64,000 bases of DNA from Marinobacter sp. SS13-12 (GTDB taxonomy: Bacteria > Pseudomonadota > Gammaproteobacteria > Pseudomonadales > Oleiphilaceae). Of this stretch, positions 19,720 through 28,501 are shown one piece after another. The notes under the pieces were generated by a model. It saw nothing but the letters and a program-made list of their open reading frames with translations. It searched no databases and was not told the DNA's origin. The stretch lies in assembly GCF_030227115.1 (NCBI RefSeq), contig NZ_JASSUA010000001.1:2294001-2358000 (forward strand), read 5' to 3'. The position numbers and the translations under genes were made by a program. How positions within the stretch are numbered: the first letter of the stretch is position 1; the number at the start of each line of letters is the position of its first letter.

Positions 19720-19769
19720 CCGGTTGTGCTGCCGAGTACATGCAGCATGATCACAGCAGGGTAGTAAGA

Positions 19770-20417
19770 ATGGACGTAAAGGTCGTAATTTTTGACTGGG
19801 ACGGAACACTGGTGGATTCCGTCGACCACATCGCCGACAGCCTTCACCAGGCAGCCACCGAACTGGGTTACCCTGAGCTTGAGCGTGAAGCCTACCGGGA
19901 TATTATCGGTCTGGGCATGATCGAAGCGTTGGAAAAGCTCTATCCGGGTATCAGTCGCGAAGAAATGAACACCATCCGCGAGGGTTACGCCCGCTACTTC
20001 TTTTCCAAGACCACCACTCCACAGAATGTTTTCGAGGGGATGGCGGATGTGTTGGCCGACCTGCGCGGTGGCGGGCGTGGCTGCTCCGTTGCCACTGGCA
20101 AGAGTCGCCGCGGCCTTGAAGGCGCACTTGTTTCAAGTGGGCTCGGCACTCATTTCGACATTACCCGCTGTGCCGATGAAACCCGCTCCAAACCGGACCC
20201 GGCCATGCTGGGCGAGATTATCCGCTTTTATGGCATCGAGCCGTCCCAGGCCGTAATGATTGGTGATACCCGGTACGATCTCGAGATGGCGCAGCGCATC
20301 GGCATGCCCTCCATCGGAGTGGAGTGGGGCGTGCACAAGCGGGATGTGCTGGGGCACTATTCGCCACATGCGATCGTTGATTCTGTAAAGGATCTGCGGG
20401 ACGTACTTGGCCTCTGA
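19770..20417 (+). CDS. HAD-superfamily hydrolase (HAD-IA, phosphoglycolate phosphatase-like)
   Basis: Motif I is FDWDGTLVDS near residues 7-16. A cap domain follows, then motif III (KPDPAMLGEI) and motif IV (MIGDTRYDLEMA). The fold is that of phosphoglycolate phosphatase and YjjG-type enzymes, but the substrate cannot be read from sequence. I prefer the ATG at 19770 (215 residues) because an AGGGTAG-like site precedes it; the ATG 30 nt upstream would add ten residues that do not resemble the family. Position between rluC and sppA is the common pseudomonad arrangement. Confidence 0.85.
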   Translation: MDVKVVIFDWDGTLVDSVDHIADSLHQAATELGYPELEREAYRDIIGLGMIEALEKLYPGISREEMNTIREGYARYFFSKTTTPQNVFEGMADVLADLRGGGRGCSVATGKSRRGLEGALVSSGLGTHFDITRCADETRSKPDPAMLGEIIRFYGIEPSQAVMIGDTRYDLEMAQRIGMPSIGVEWGVHKRDVLGHYSPHAIVDSVKDLRDVLGL

Positions 20418-20442
20418 ACTGAAACAGTAACAGGATGCATCA

Positions 20443-21495
20443 ATGAGTGATTGGGAGTCAGACAGGAATCCGGGCTGGGGAAGTGAGCCAGAGAGCGGGG
20501 CGGAGAAGGATGCGGGCAAGCGGTCCGGGAGCCGCAAGTCGCCGGCAATACCACCGGAATCGGCCCGCGACTGGAAACTGATTGAAAAGCTGGTGATGTC
20601 TCTCCAGTCGGAACAAAGAAAGAGTCGGCGCTGGGGAATTTTCTTCAAGCTGCTGACGTTCGGATATCTTTTCGCGCTGTTGCTCATGATTCAGTTCCCC
20701 TTTGGCGGAGCCCTGGAGTCTGCCACCAAGGGCAAGCACACGGCTCTTGTGGAAGTGGAGGGCACTATTGCCGCAGATGAACTGGCCAGTGCGGACAATA
20801 TTGTTGGTGCTCTGCGCAATGCCTTTGAGGCTGAAAATTCGGTGGCTATTATTCTGCGGATTAACAGCCCGGGCGGAAGTCCCGTGCAGTCGGGGTACAT
20901 CTACGATGAAATCGTCCGTCTGCGGGACGAGTATCCGGATAAAAAATTGTACGCTGTTATTTCCGACATAGGCGCGTCCGGCGCTTACTACATCGCGGCT
21001 GCCGCCGATGAGATCTACGCAGACAAAGCCAGCCTGGTTGGTTCCATCGGTGTGGTTGCCGGTGGCTTCGGGTTTACCGGCATAATGGAAAAGATCGGGG
21101 TTGACCGCCGTCTCTATACCGCTGGCGAGAACAAGGCGTTTCTCGATCCATTCTCGCCGGAAGAAGAGGAAGAGGTTCAGTTCTGGGAGGGCGTGCTGAA
21201 AACCACTCACGGACAGTTTATCGAAAGTGTACGTGAGGGCCGCGGCGATCGCCTCGCCGATGATGAGCGCCTGTTTTCAGGGTTGGTCTGGAGCGGTGAG
21301 CAGGCGCTGGAACTGGGCCTTATTGATGGTCTGGGCAGCTCGTCCCACGTAGCCAGGCAGGTGATCGGCCAGGAAGACCTTGTGGATTACAGCCGCCGCA
21401 AATCGCCATTGCAGGATATTGTGGATCAGTTCGGCGTGTCGGTGGGTAGCGGCATTGCCCGCTACATTACCGAGTCAAGGCTCGAGCTTCGATGA
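20443..21495 (+). CDS. sppA: Signal peptide peptidase SppA-like protease
   Basis: The 350-residue protein is a short-form SppA: a polar N-terminus (1-70), one TM helix at about 68-86, and a single ClpP-fold domain. The serine nucleophile is S179 in GASGAYYIAAAADEIYAD and the general-base lysine is K231 in ENKAFLDPFSP. The 52-residue separation equals that of S147/K199 in Bacillus SppA. It would digest cleaved signal peptides in the membrane, with the active site outside. Its last 21 bases overlap the end of the convergent maf gene. Confidence 0.88.
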   Translation: MSDWESDRNPGWGSEPESGAEKDAGKRSGSRKSPAIPPESARDWKLIEKLVMSLQSEQRKSRRWGIFFKLLTFGYLFALLLMIQFPFGGALESATKGKHTALVEVEGTIAADELASADNIVGALRNAFEAENSVAIILRINSPGGSPVQSGYIYDEIVRLRDEYPDKKLYAVISDIGASGAYYIAAAADEIYADKASLVGSIGVVAGGFGFTGIMEKIGVDRRLYTAGENKAFLDPFSPEEEEEVQFWEGVLKTTHGQFIESVREGRGDRLADDERLFSGLVWSGEQALELGLIDGLGSSSHVARQVIGQEDLVDYSRRKSPLQDIVDQFGVSVGSGIARYITESRLELR

Positions 21496-22098
21496 TCTGA
21501 CCGGGGGCTGGAGCAGCGGATTCAGCCCCCAGTTCCGCAGCATGTCAGTCAGTGCGATCAAGGGCAGGCCTACCAGGCTGTTGGGGTCTCTGCCCTCCAG
21601 CTGGCTGAATAGCGCGATACCCAGGCCTTCCATCTTGAAGCTGCCGGCGCAGTCATAGGGTTGCTCCGTATGCAGATAATTCTCGATCTCTTCTCGCCTG
21701 AGGTGCCGGAAGTGGGCATGGAAAGGCTCACAGTGGATCTGTATCTGTCCTGAGCTGGCATCCAGCAGCGCCAGGCCGGTCATGAAGGAAACCCGCTGGC
21801 CACTGCTGCGGGCAAGTTGCTGCACGGCACGCTCATGGTTTCCCGGCTTGTTCAGCAGGGTGCCATCCTCCAGGCAGGCAACCTGATCCGAGCCGATAAT
21901 CCAGTGCCCGGGCCAGGCCTTCGCAAGCGCTCTGGCCTTGCTTTCGGCCAGCCGTGTGGCCAGCTGTGCCGCCGTTTCGTTCCTGGCAGGTGATTCATCG
22001 ATATCCGGTGACGCAGCTTCGAACGGCAAGCCGAGCCTTGTCAGCAGTTGTCGCCGGTAGGGCGATGAGGAGGCGAGCAGGAGTGGGCGCGGGGTCAT
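21475..22098 (-). CDS. Maf-like nucleoside triphosphate pyrophosphatase (YceF type)
   Basis: The protein has 207 residues from the ATG at 22098, which follows AAGGAAG. It has the Maf signature LLLASSSPYRRQLLTRLGLPFE and the later GSDQVACLEDG, KPG and SFMTGLAL motifs. Maf proteins remove pyrophosphate from non-canonical or modified NTPs. The placement next to yceD-rpmF is that of E. coli YceF, which prefers 7-methyl-GTP. The upstream in-frame codons (to 22215) do not resemble the family and were left out. Confidence 0.9.
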   Translation of the reverse strand: MTPRPLLLASSSPYRRQLLTRLGLPFEAASPDIDESPARNETAAQLATRLAESKARALAKAWPGHWIIGSDQVACLEDGTLLNKPGNHERAVQQLARSSGQRVSFMTGLALLDASSGQIQIHCEPFHAHFRHLRREEIENYLHTEQPYDCAGSFKMEGLGIALFSQLEGRDPNSLVGLPLIALTDMLRNWGLNPLLQPPVRSSKLEP

Positions 22099-22222
22099 GG
22101 GCTTCCTTGAAGAAAGGGGATGACAGGTGTGATGCATGGTCGGGGCGGGCCCCGTTTCGACGGTATTATCGTAGAATACACCTATCCCCGGTGTAACCCC
22201 TGGGCAAATACGCATGAAGTCT

Positions 22223-22251
22223 TTGACAGCAGCGCGCCGGGCCCCTAAAAT
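22223..22251 (+). promoter_or_regulatory. Strong sigma-70 promoter of the yceD-rpmF-plsX unit
   Basis: A perfect -35 box TTGACA (22223-22228) is followed after exactly 17 bases by TAAAAT (22246-22251), which matches five of six. Only nine bases then separate the -10 box from the yceD ATG. Transcription would normally begin 6-9 bases after the -10, so at about 22258-22261, on or just before the start codon. Confidence 0.8.
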
Positions 22252-22260
22252 TGCGCGCCT

Positions 22261-22815
22261 ATGTCAAATGCCTCAAGCGCCGAGCTGCCCAAAACTGTCG
22301 ATCCTTATCGTTTGGCAGAGCAAAACATTGTGTTGGAGGGAGAAATTCCTCTGAAGGCATTGTCTCGCTTTGGTGATTCCGTTTACGGATTTGAGGACGG
22401 TGCGGTGTGCCGTGTAGAGCTGTTATTTTCCATGGACAGTGAGCGCCGGCGCATGGTGACAGGCGAGCTGGAAGCGCCGGTAATCCTGGAATGTCAGCGT
22501 TGCATGGGGCCCATGCAGAAAACGCTGGTTTCCAGCTTTACGCTGGGGCTGGTAACCAGCGATGAGCAGGCGCAACAGTTGCCCAAGGAACTTGAACCGT
22601 TTCTGACAGACGATTTCAGCGCGAATTTGTGGTCCATGACCGAAGACGAGCTGCTGCTGGTTCTGCCTCCGTTCCCGCTTCATGAGCGCGACGAGTGTCC
22701 CGCCAGGGAGGAACTGGAAGCCTTCGAGCCGGATAATTCCGGTGAAGAGCCGGTGAAAAAGTCTGAAGACAATCCGTTCAGCGTGCTGGCGGATCTCAAG
22801 ACGAAGAAACACTAA
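22261..22815 (+). CDS. yceD: YceD family (DUF177) 23S rRNA accumulation protein
   Basis: The 184-residue protein aligns by eye with E. coli YceD: LPKTVDPYRLA at the start, the ECQRC motif in the middle, DEQAQQLPKELEP, and NPFSVLADLK at the end. YceD is needed for normal 23S rRNA levels. It has no Shine-Dalgarno sequence, and its promoter sits so close that the mRNA has almost no leader. It heads the lipid-synthesis block with rpmF and plsX as in E. coli. Confidence 0.92.
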   Translation: MSNASSAELPKTVDPYRLAEQNIVLEGEIPLKALSRFGDSVYGFEDGAVCRVELLFSMDSERRRMVTGELEAPVILECQRCMGPMQKTLVSSFTLGLVTSDEQAQQLPKELEPFLTDDFSANLWSMTEDELLLVLPPFPLHERDECPAREELEAFEPDNSGEEPVKKSEDNPFSVLADLKTKKH

Positions 22816-22887
22816 TCAGGCGTCGTTTTTCACAGAAAGCCGGCGCGAATTTCACGAACACACGTTTATCAGGTCAGGAGCATAACC

Positions 22888-23067
22888 ATGGCTGTACAGA
22901 AGAACCGAAAGACCCGCTCAAAGCGCGGTATGCGTCGCTCACACGACGCCCTGAGCACTGCAGCTTTGTCCACTGACACCACCACTGGTGAAGTGCATCG
23001 TCGTCACCATGTGTCGCCAGACGGTTTTTACCGTGGCAAGCAGGTAATTGAGGCCAGCGACGAGTAA
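22888..23067 (+). CDS. rpmF: 50S ribosomal protein L32
   Basis: This 59-residue gene starts [20 protein letters not shown] and ends IEASDE, with the family [17 protein letters not shown] segment. It has a good ribosome-binding site (AGGAG, 7 bases upstream). L32 is part of the 50S exit region. The family can bind zinc through four cysteines in some bacteria; this copy has none, so it is the zinc-free type. It lies 72 bp after yceD. Confidence 0.97.
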   Translation: MAVQKNRKTRSKRGMRRSHDALSTAALSTDTTTGEVHRRHHVSPDGFYRGKQVIEASDE

Positions 23068-23110
23068 ATCGTCGTTAGCATCCCACCCGCCAGTGCGAGA
23101 TGGAGGAACG

Positions 23111-24112
23111 GTGAAGCCGGTCACCATCGCGATTGACGCCATGAGTGGTGATCGCGGAGCCGCCGTGGTGGTCTCCGCTTCACTGGATGCGGTGAAAGAA
23201 AACGAAGCCTTGAGTCTTGTTCTGGTGGGAATCCGGAGCGAGCTCGAGGCTTTGTTGCATGAGGGCCACCCTCGGATTCGCATTGTCGAGGCAGCTGATG
23301 TGGTGCGCATGAATGAGCGGCCCTCCCATGCACTTCGGCATAAACGCAATTCCTCCATGGCCGTTGCCCTTGGGCTGGTTCGTGATGGCGTTGCCCAGGG
23401 CTGCGTCAGCGCCGGTAATACCGGCGCGCTGATGGCTTTCGGGCGATCTGTTATCCGCATGTATCCGGGTATCGAGCGGCCCGCGATTGCCAAACTGATC
23501 CCGTCCCTGCGGGGCCGCTGCCACGTGCTGGACCTGGGTGCCAACGTGGATTCCACGGCGGAAAACCTCTATCAGTATGCCTTGATGGGGTCACTGATGG
23601 CGTCGGCCATCTGTAATCAGCCCGAGCCGCGCGTGGCACTGCTGAACGTCGGCGAGGAAGAGATCAAGGGTAATGAGCAGGTGCGGCTTGCCTCTCATAT
23701 GCTGGCTCAGTGCGATACCATCAATTACATCGGGTATATCGAGGGCAGTGACCTGTTCAGGGATGTGGCTGATGTGGTGGTGTGTGATGGTTTCGTTGGC
23801 AATATCGCCCTGAAGACCGGCGAGGGCGTTGCCGGACTGTTGATTGAGCTGCTGGAGCAGGCATTCACCAAAACCCTTTACGGGAAATTTGTCGGCTTGC
23901 TGGCCCGGCCGATGATCGGGCGTCTGCTCAGACTGATGGACCCTTCGCGCCATAACGGCGCCAGCCTTCTCGGGCTCCAGGGTGTAGTGATCAAGAGCCA
24001 CGGCAATGCGAATGAGCGCGCCATGCTGGCAGCGATTCGTCAGGCTGTACTCGAGGTAGAGCTGGAAGTGCCCATCCGCATCAATGAACGTCTCGATGAC
24101 CTGATGTTCTGA
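23111..24112 (+). CDS. plsX: Phosphate acyltransferase PlsX
   Basis: PlsX makes acyl-phosphate from acyl-ACP for phospholipid synthesis. The protein has 333 residues from a GTG at 23111, with TGGAGG just upstream, giving VKPVTIAIDAMSGDRGA, the family N-terminus. The VSAGNTGALMA, LDLGANVDST and GNIALKTGEGV segments are all typical. It follows rpmF closely. In E. coli fabH comes next; here the following gene is fabD. Confidence 0.96.
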   Translation: MKPVTIAIDAMSGDRGAAVVVSASLDAVKENEALSLVLVGIRSELEALLHEGHPRIRIVEAADVVRMNERPSHALRHKRNSSMAVALGLVRDGVAQGCVSAGNTGALMAFGRSVIRMYPGIERPAIAKLIPSLRGRCHVLDLGANVDSTAENLYQYALMGSLMASAICNQPEPRVALLNVGEEEIKGNEQVRLASHMLAQCDTINYIGYIEGSDLFRDVADVVVCDGFVGNIALKTGEGVAGLLIELLEQAFTKTLYGKFVGLLARPMIGRLLRLMDPSRHNGASLLGLQGVVIKSHGNANERAMLAAIRQAVLEVELEVPIRINERLDDLMF

Positions 24113-24241
24113 ATGTCCCTCTGCGAAAAGCCCTCTGAGACTAAAGTCTCTTCCCATATTTGCCAGATTGGCTGTACCGTCCCCGGAGTTGTACTATTGG
24201 CTAATCTCCCGTAACCCCTCATTAACGGTAAGATTCGCGCT

Positions 24242-25183
24242 ATGAATTCAGCTTTTATTTTTCCCGGACAAGGATCGCAGTCTGTAGGCATGCTGGCGAC
24301 AGCAGCCGAGAGCTGGCCGATCATAGAAAAAACCTTCTCGGAAGCCTCCGACCTACTGGGGTATGACCTCTGGCACCTGTGCCAGCATGGCCCGGCAGAG
24401 GAACTGAACCAGACCACGGTGACACAGCCCGCCCTGCTTACCGCCAGTGTTGCGCTGTGGCGGCAATGGTTTGTCGCCGGTGGTAAGGCGCCTGATTTTC
24501 TGGCCGGACACAGCCTTGGGGAATACAGCGCCCTGGTGGCGGCCGAGAGTCTGAACTTTTTTGATGCCATCAAGCTGGTACGTTTGCGCGGTGAGCTCAT
24601 GCAAACAGCTGTGCCGGCCGGTGAAGGCAAGATGGCGGCCATTATCGGTCTGGAGGATGACGATGTTATCGCGGCCTGTTCAGAGGCCGCCAATGGTGAT
24701 GTGGTTAGTGCCGTGAACTTCAATGCGCCTGGCCAGGTGGTGATTGCCGGTTCTGCTGCTGCAGTGGAGCGTGCTATCGAGGCCTGCAAGGCTCGTGGTG
24801 CGCGCAAGGCAATGCCTCTGCCGGTGAGTGTGCCGTCCCACTGTGCGCTGATGAAGGGTGCTGCAGAGGAGCTGGCAGCAGCACTTGATGAAGTCAGTTT
24901 TAACGATGCTGTCATTCCCGTGGTTCAGAATGTCACAGCGACTGTTGCCCAGGATAGCGACACACTCAAGAGCAATCTGGTCAAGCAGCTATACTCTCCA
25001 GTGTTGTGGACAGACACAATCCGCGAGCTGGTGGCTAATGAAGTCGGGATCGCGGTAGAGTGCGGCGCCGGCAAGGTGCTTGCTGGCCTGGCAAAGCGGA
25101 TCGATCGTGACCTGTCGGTCTATGGAATTGAGGAGCCGGATGCCCTGACAAAGGCGTCAGAGGCATTCGGACAGAAAGGATAG
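24242..25183 (+). CDS. fabD: Malonyl-CoA:ACP transacylase
   Basis: FabD moves malonyl from CoA to ACP. The 313-residue protein starts MNSAFIFPGQGSQSVGM, has the nucleophile S91 in AGHSLGEYSAL, and H200 in VPSHCALM. The length is near the E. coli 309. It follows plsX after a 129-bp gap, long enough for an internal promoter, and precedes fabG by nine bases. There is only a weak GGTAAG ribosome-binding site before the ATG. Confidence 0.97.
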   Translation: MNSAFIFPGQGSQSVGMLATAAESWPIIEKTFSEASDLLGYDLWHLCQHGPAEELNQTTVTQPALLTASVALWRQWFVAGGKAPDFLAGHSLGEYSALVAAESLNFFDAIKLVRLRGELMQTAVPAGEGKMAAIIGLEDDDVIAACSEAANGDVVSAVNFNAPGQVVIAGSAAAVERAIEACKARGARKAMPLPVSVPSHCALMKGAAEELAAALDEVSFNDAVIPVVQNVTATVAQDSDTLKSNLVKQLYSPVLWTDTIRELVANEVGIAVECGAGKVLAGLAKRIDRDLSVYGIEEPDALTKASEAFGQKG

Positions 25184-25192
25184 GAGCATTAC

Positions 25193-25936
25193 ATGTCTCT
25201 TGAAGGCAAAACTGCACTGGTAACCGGTGCAACCCGTGGAATCGGTAAAGCCATCGCCAGAGCGCTGGCTGATCAGGGCGCAACAGTCGTTGGCACCGCA
25301 ACAAGTGAAGCGGGTGCGGAGTCTATCTCGGCCGATCTGAAAGCCGCGGGCGCGAAGGGTTTCGGTATTGTAATGAACGTCGCGGACCCGGACAGCATCG
25401 ACGCCGGGCTGAAAGAAGTGAATGAAAAAGCCGGTACCCCGGTGATCCTGGTCAACAACGCGGGGATCACCCGTGATAACCTGTTAATGCGCCTGAAGGA
25501 CGACGACTGGTCGTCTGTGATTGAAACCAACCTGTCGAGTGTCTATCGCACCAGCAAGGCTGTATTGCGTGGCATGGCAAAGGCCCGATGGGGCCGGGTT
25601 ATCAATATCAGCTCGGTAGTGGCAGGCATGGGTAATCCCGGGCAGGCCAACTACTGTGCTGCCAAGGCCGGTGTAGAGGGCTTTACCCGTAGCCTGGCGA
25701 AAGAAATGTCGAACCGGGGCATCACCGCAAACTGTGTTGCCCCGGGATTTATTGACACGGATATGACCCGAAAACTGGACGACAAGCAACGCGAGGCTAT
25801 GATGGAAGTCATACCTGCCGGTCGTCTGGGTGAGCCGGAAGAAGTGGCAGCGGTTGTTGCCTTCCTGGCCTCGGAGGCCGCCGGTTACGTGACGGGCGAA
25901 ACGATTCACGTCAATGGCGGTATGTACATGGGATAG
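25193..25936 (+). CDS. fabG: 3-oxoacyl-ACP reductase
   Basis: FabG reduces beta-ketoacyl-ACP with NADPH. It is a 247-residue short-chain dehydrogenase with the glycine-rich TGATRGIGKAIA motif and the catalytic triad S141, Y154 and K158 (NISSVVAG and YCAAK). The C-terminus GETIHVNGGMYMG is typical of bacterial FabG. The ribosome-binding site AGGAG lies 6-7 bases upstream of the ATG. It is in one operon with fabD. Confidence 0.97.
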   Translation: MSLEGKTALVTGATRGIGKAIARALADQGATVVGTATSEAGAESISADLKAAGAKGFGIVMNVADPDSIDAGLKEVNEKAGTPVILVNNAGITRDNLLMRLKDDDWSSVIETNLSSVYRTSKAVLRGMAKARWGRVINISSVVAGMGNPGQANYCAAKAGVEGFTRSLAKEMSNRGITANCVAPGFIDTDMTRKLDDKQREAMMEVIPAGRLGEPEEVAAVVAFLASEAAGYVTGETIHVNGGMYMG

Positions 25937-26068
25937 TCCCTGCGGGGGCATGTGCGCAAACCCTTGTTGCACAACATGTTTGAATGGAACCCCTGCTTGT
26001 TTGCAGGTATGGTTTAAACTAAACTGGCAGCACTTAAGTTGCTTGGTTGACACAAAAGTGAGGACATT

Positions 26069-26302
26069 ATGAGTACAGTTGAAGAGCGCGTTAAGAAGAT
26101 CGTTTGTGAGCAGTTGGGCGTGAAAGAGTCCGAAGTTCAGAACACATCTTCTTTTGTAGAGGACCTTGGCGCTGACTCACTGGACACCGTTGAGCTGGTC
26201 ATGGCACTCGAGGAAGAGTTCGAGACCGAGATTCCGGACGAGGAAGCGGAAAAGCTGGCGAGTGTTCAGGACGCGATCGACTACATCGTCGCGCACACCT
26301 GA
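26069..26302 (+). CDS. acpP: Acyl carrier protein
   Basis: AcpP is 77 residues and very acidic. The phosphopantetheine attachment serine is S37 in [19 protein letters not shown]. The gap of 132 bp after fabG, with AGGACATT before the ATG, suggests its own promoter, as expected for such an abundant protein. A hairpin terminator follows it. Confidence 0.98.
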   Translation: MSTVEERVKKIVCEQLGVKESEVQNTSSFVEDLGADSLDTVELVMALEEEFETEIPDEEAEKLASVQDAIDYIVAHT

Positions 26303-26330
26303 TACTCAGCACGTTTTTTACGCCAGGCAA

Positions 26331-26369
26331 GAAGCCGTCCATGTGATACTGCAATGGGCGGCTTTTTTA
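26331..26369 (+). terminator. Terminator or attenuator after acpP
   Basis: The stem AAGCCGTCC / GGGCGGCTT (one G-T wobble) encloses a 15-base loop and runs into six T. It lies 28 bases after the acpP stop and 52 bases before fabF, so it should partly stop acpP transcripts and set the high acpP to fabF ratio. Confidence 0.75.
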
Positions 26370-26421
26370 TTGGCTGGCATTTGTTACACCAGTACCGGAA
26401 AAGACTTCAGGTGAAGGGGAT

Positions 26422-27669
26422 ATGGCTAAACGACGTGTTGTGATAACAGGCATGGGAATGCTGTCACCACTGGGCAATGATGTGGATTCGTCCTGGGAGG
26501 GTATCCTGGCCGGGCGCAGTGGTATCACCGAAATCGACCGGTTCGACACGACCGGATACAACACACGGATCGGCGGCGGTATCAAAAATCTGGATATGGA
26601 ATCCTACCTGTCCACCAAAGACGCCAGGAAGCTCGACCCATTTATTCATTATGGTCTCATTGCAGCCCAGCAGGCAGTCAATGCCAGCGGTCTGGAAGAC
26701 TATGCTGACCTCGATCGGGAAAGGGTGGGGGTTGCCATTGGCTCTGGTATCGGCGGTCTTGAATATATCGAAAAGACGGTCATTACCATGGAGAAATCGG
26801 GGCCCAGAAAGGTGTCGCCATTCTTTGTGCCAGCGTCCGTCATCAACATGATCTCCGGTAATGTCGCCATTCGCTTTGGTTACCAGGGCCCCAACATTGC
26901 CATCGTGACCGCCTGCACCACGGGCACCCACAATATCGGTTATGCCGCCCGTACCATCGCCTATGGTGATGCGGATGTGATGCTGGCGGGTGGGTCGGAA
27001 ATGGCGACCACTCGCAGCTCCATCGCCGCATTTTCGGCGGCCAGGGCCTTATCCACTCGCAATGACGAGCCGGAAAAGGCGAGCCGGCCCTGGGACTCTG
27101 GCAGGGATGGTTTTGTACTCAGTGATGGCGCCGGCGTGGTGGTGCTTGAGGAACTTGAGCATGCCAAGCGCAGAGGCGCAACCATCCACGGGGAAGTCAT
27201 CGGATTTGGCATGAGTGACGACGCTTTTCACATCACCTCCCCGCCGGCAAATGGCGAAGGTGCGGCCCGCTCAATGAAAAATGCCATCCGCGATGCCGGA
27301 CTTGACCCCGACACGGTCGACTACATCAACGCTCACGGCACCTCCACCCAGGTGGGTGACGTAGCCGAAGTAGCCGCCGTAAAATCGGTGTTTGCCGACC
27401 ACGCCTACAAGTTGTCTGTGAGCAGCACGAAGTCCATGACCGGACATCTCCTCGGCGCGGCAGGTGCCGTTGAGGCCATTTTCTCGTTGTTGTCGATTCG
27501 CGACGGTGTCCTGCCTCCCACCATCAACCTGGATGAGCCGGATGAAGGCTGTGACCTCGACTTTGTCGCCGGTAAAAGCCGCAAGGCGGACGTTCGGGTT
27601 GCCCTGTCAAACTCCTTCGGGTTTGGCGGAACCAACGGTACCCTGATTTTCCGGCGCTACGAGGACTGA
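26422..27669 (+). CDS. fabF: 3-oxoacyl-ACP synthase II
   Basis: FabF condenses malonyl-ACP with longer acyl-ACPs. The 415-residue protein has the Cys-His-His triad: C165 in VTACTTGTHNIGYA, the histidine of NAHGTSTQVGD and that of KSMTGHLLGAAGAVEA. The length is near the E. coli 413. It is in the usual place between acpP and pabC. The stop is nine bases before the pabC GTG. Confidence 0.97.
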   Translation: MAKRRVVITGMGMLSPLGNDVDSSWEGILAGRSGITEIDRFDTTGYNTRIGGGIKNLDMESYLSTKDARKLDPFIHYGLIAAQQAVNASGLEDYADLDRERVGVAIGSGIGGLEYIEKTVITMEKSGPRKVSPFFVPASVINMISGNVAIRFGYQGPNIAIVTACTTGTHNIGYAARTIAYGDADVMLAGGSEMATTRSSIAAFSAARALSTRNDEPEKASRPWDSGRDGFVLSDGAGVVVLEELEHAKRRGATIHGEVIGFGMSDDAFHITSPPANGEGAARSMKNAIRDAGLDPDTVDYINAHGTSTQVGDVAEVAAVKSVFADHAYKLSVSSTKSMTGHLLGAAGAVEAIFSLLSIRDGVLPPTINLDEPDEGCDLDFVAGKSRKADVRVALSNSFGFGGTNGTLIFRRYED

Positions 27670-27677
27670 GCAAGCTT

Positions 27678-28496
27678 GTGCTGAATGTTATCCGGGCTGA
27701 CAGCAGTGACATTCCCGCAGCCGATCGCGGACTAGCCTATGGTGACGGCCTGTTTGAAACCATCCGGATGCGCGGTCACCAGGCCGTATTGCGCCGGCTC
27801 CATCTGGACCGGATGGTGGCGGATGCCGCTCGGCTGGGCATACCGGTTGACCGTCGTGGCCTGGATGCCGCAATAACGCAGGCCGGGTTCGATTACGAAG
27901 CCGGTTTTGAAGGCTTCGACTGGGTGCTCAAGCTCGTTCTTACCCGCGGCAACGGAGGGCGGGGGTATCGCTTGCCCGAGATCTGCCAGCCTCACCTGAT
28001 TGTGTCCGTATCAGCCATGCCGACGCTCCCCGACAATGGCGGAGTTGTGGCAGACTGTTCAAAATTTCCGCTGACGGTGAATCCACAACTGGCCGGTATC
28101 AAAACGCTCAACCGGCTGGAACAGGTTATGGCAAGCCGCGAGTTTACCGGTAAGGAGTTCGAGCTGATTATGCGGGATTCAGCAGGAAACCTGGTTGAGG
28201 GTACACGGACAAATCTGTTTGTCCGGCACGGTGATAAATGGCTTACCCCACCTGTCGGAAGTCTTGCGGTAGCAGGTGTAATGCGAAAGTATCTGATTGA
28301 TTGTCTGAGGGAAACCGGACACGAGATCCGCGAGGAAACCGTTCCGCCTTCCATCCTCTCGTTGCCCGGTTTCCGGGGGCTTTATCTGACCAACAGCGTT
28401 GTGGGTATTGTTCCTGTTCGCATAATGAGTGGTGTTGATTTGCCAGTGGATGGCGGGCTTGAGACAATCTGCGACCCTCTGCAAACATTGGAATAA
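27678..28496 (+). CDS. pabC: Aminodeoxychorismate lyase
   Basis: PabC makes 4-aminobenzoate for folate from aminodeoxychorismate. It is a 272-residue PLP fold-type IV protein with the active-site lysine in AGIKTLNRLEQVMA and DRGLAYGDGLFETIR at the start. It begins with GTG close behind fabF, with GAGGA inside the end of fabF as a distant ribosome-binding site. The position between fabF and mltG matches E. coli. Confidence 0.93.
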   Translation: MLNVIRADSSDIPAADRGLAYGDGLFETIRMRGHQAVLRRLHLDRMVADAARLGIPVDRRGLDAAITQAGFDYEAGFEGFDWVLKLVLTRGNGGRGYRLPEICQPHLIVSVSAMPTLPDNGGVVADCSKFPLTVNPQLAGIKTLNRLEQVMASREFTGKEFELIMRDSAGNLVEGTRTNLFVRHGDKWLTPPVGSLAVAGVMRKYLIDCLRETGHEIREETVPPSILSLPGFRGLYLTNSVVGIVPVRIMSGVDLPVDGGLETICDPLQTLE

Positions 28497-28501
28497 AGAG
28501 C

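Noticed and set aside
21503..21530. An inverted repeat GGGGGCTG / CAGCCCCC inside maf just past the sppA stop
   Set aside because: It has no T-run on either side and lies in coding sequence, so it cannot be called a terminator.
24206..24241. A possible second leaderless promoter at fabD (TAAGAT seven bases before the ATG)
   Set aside because: No -35 box lies at 16-18 bases, and GGTAAG could act as a weak ribosome-binding site, so the case is much weaker than at yceD.
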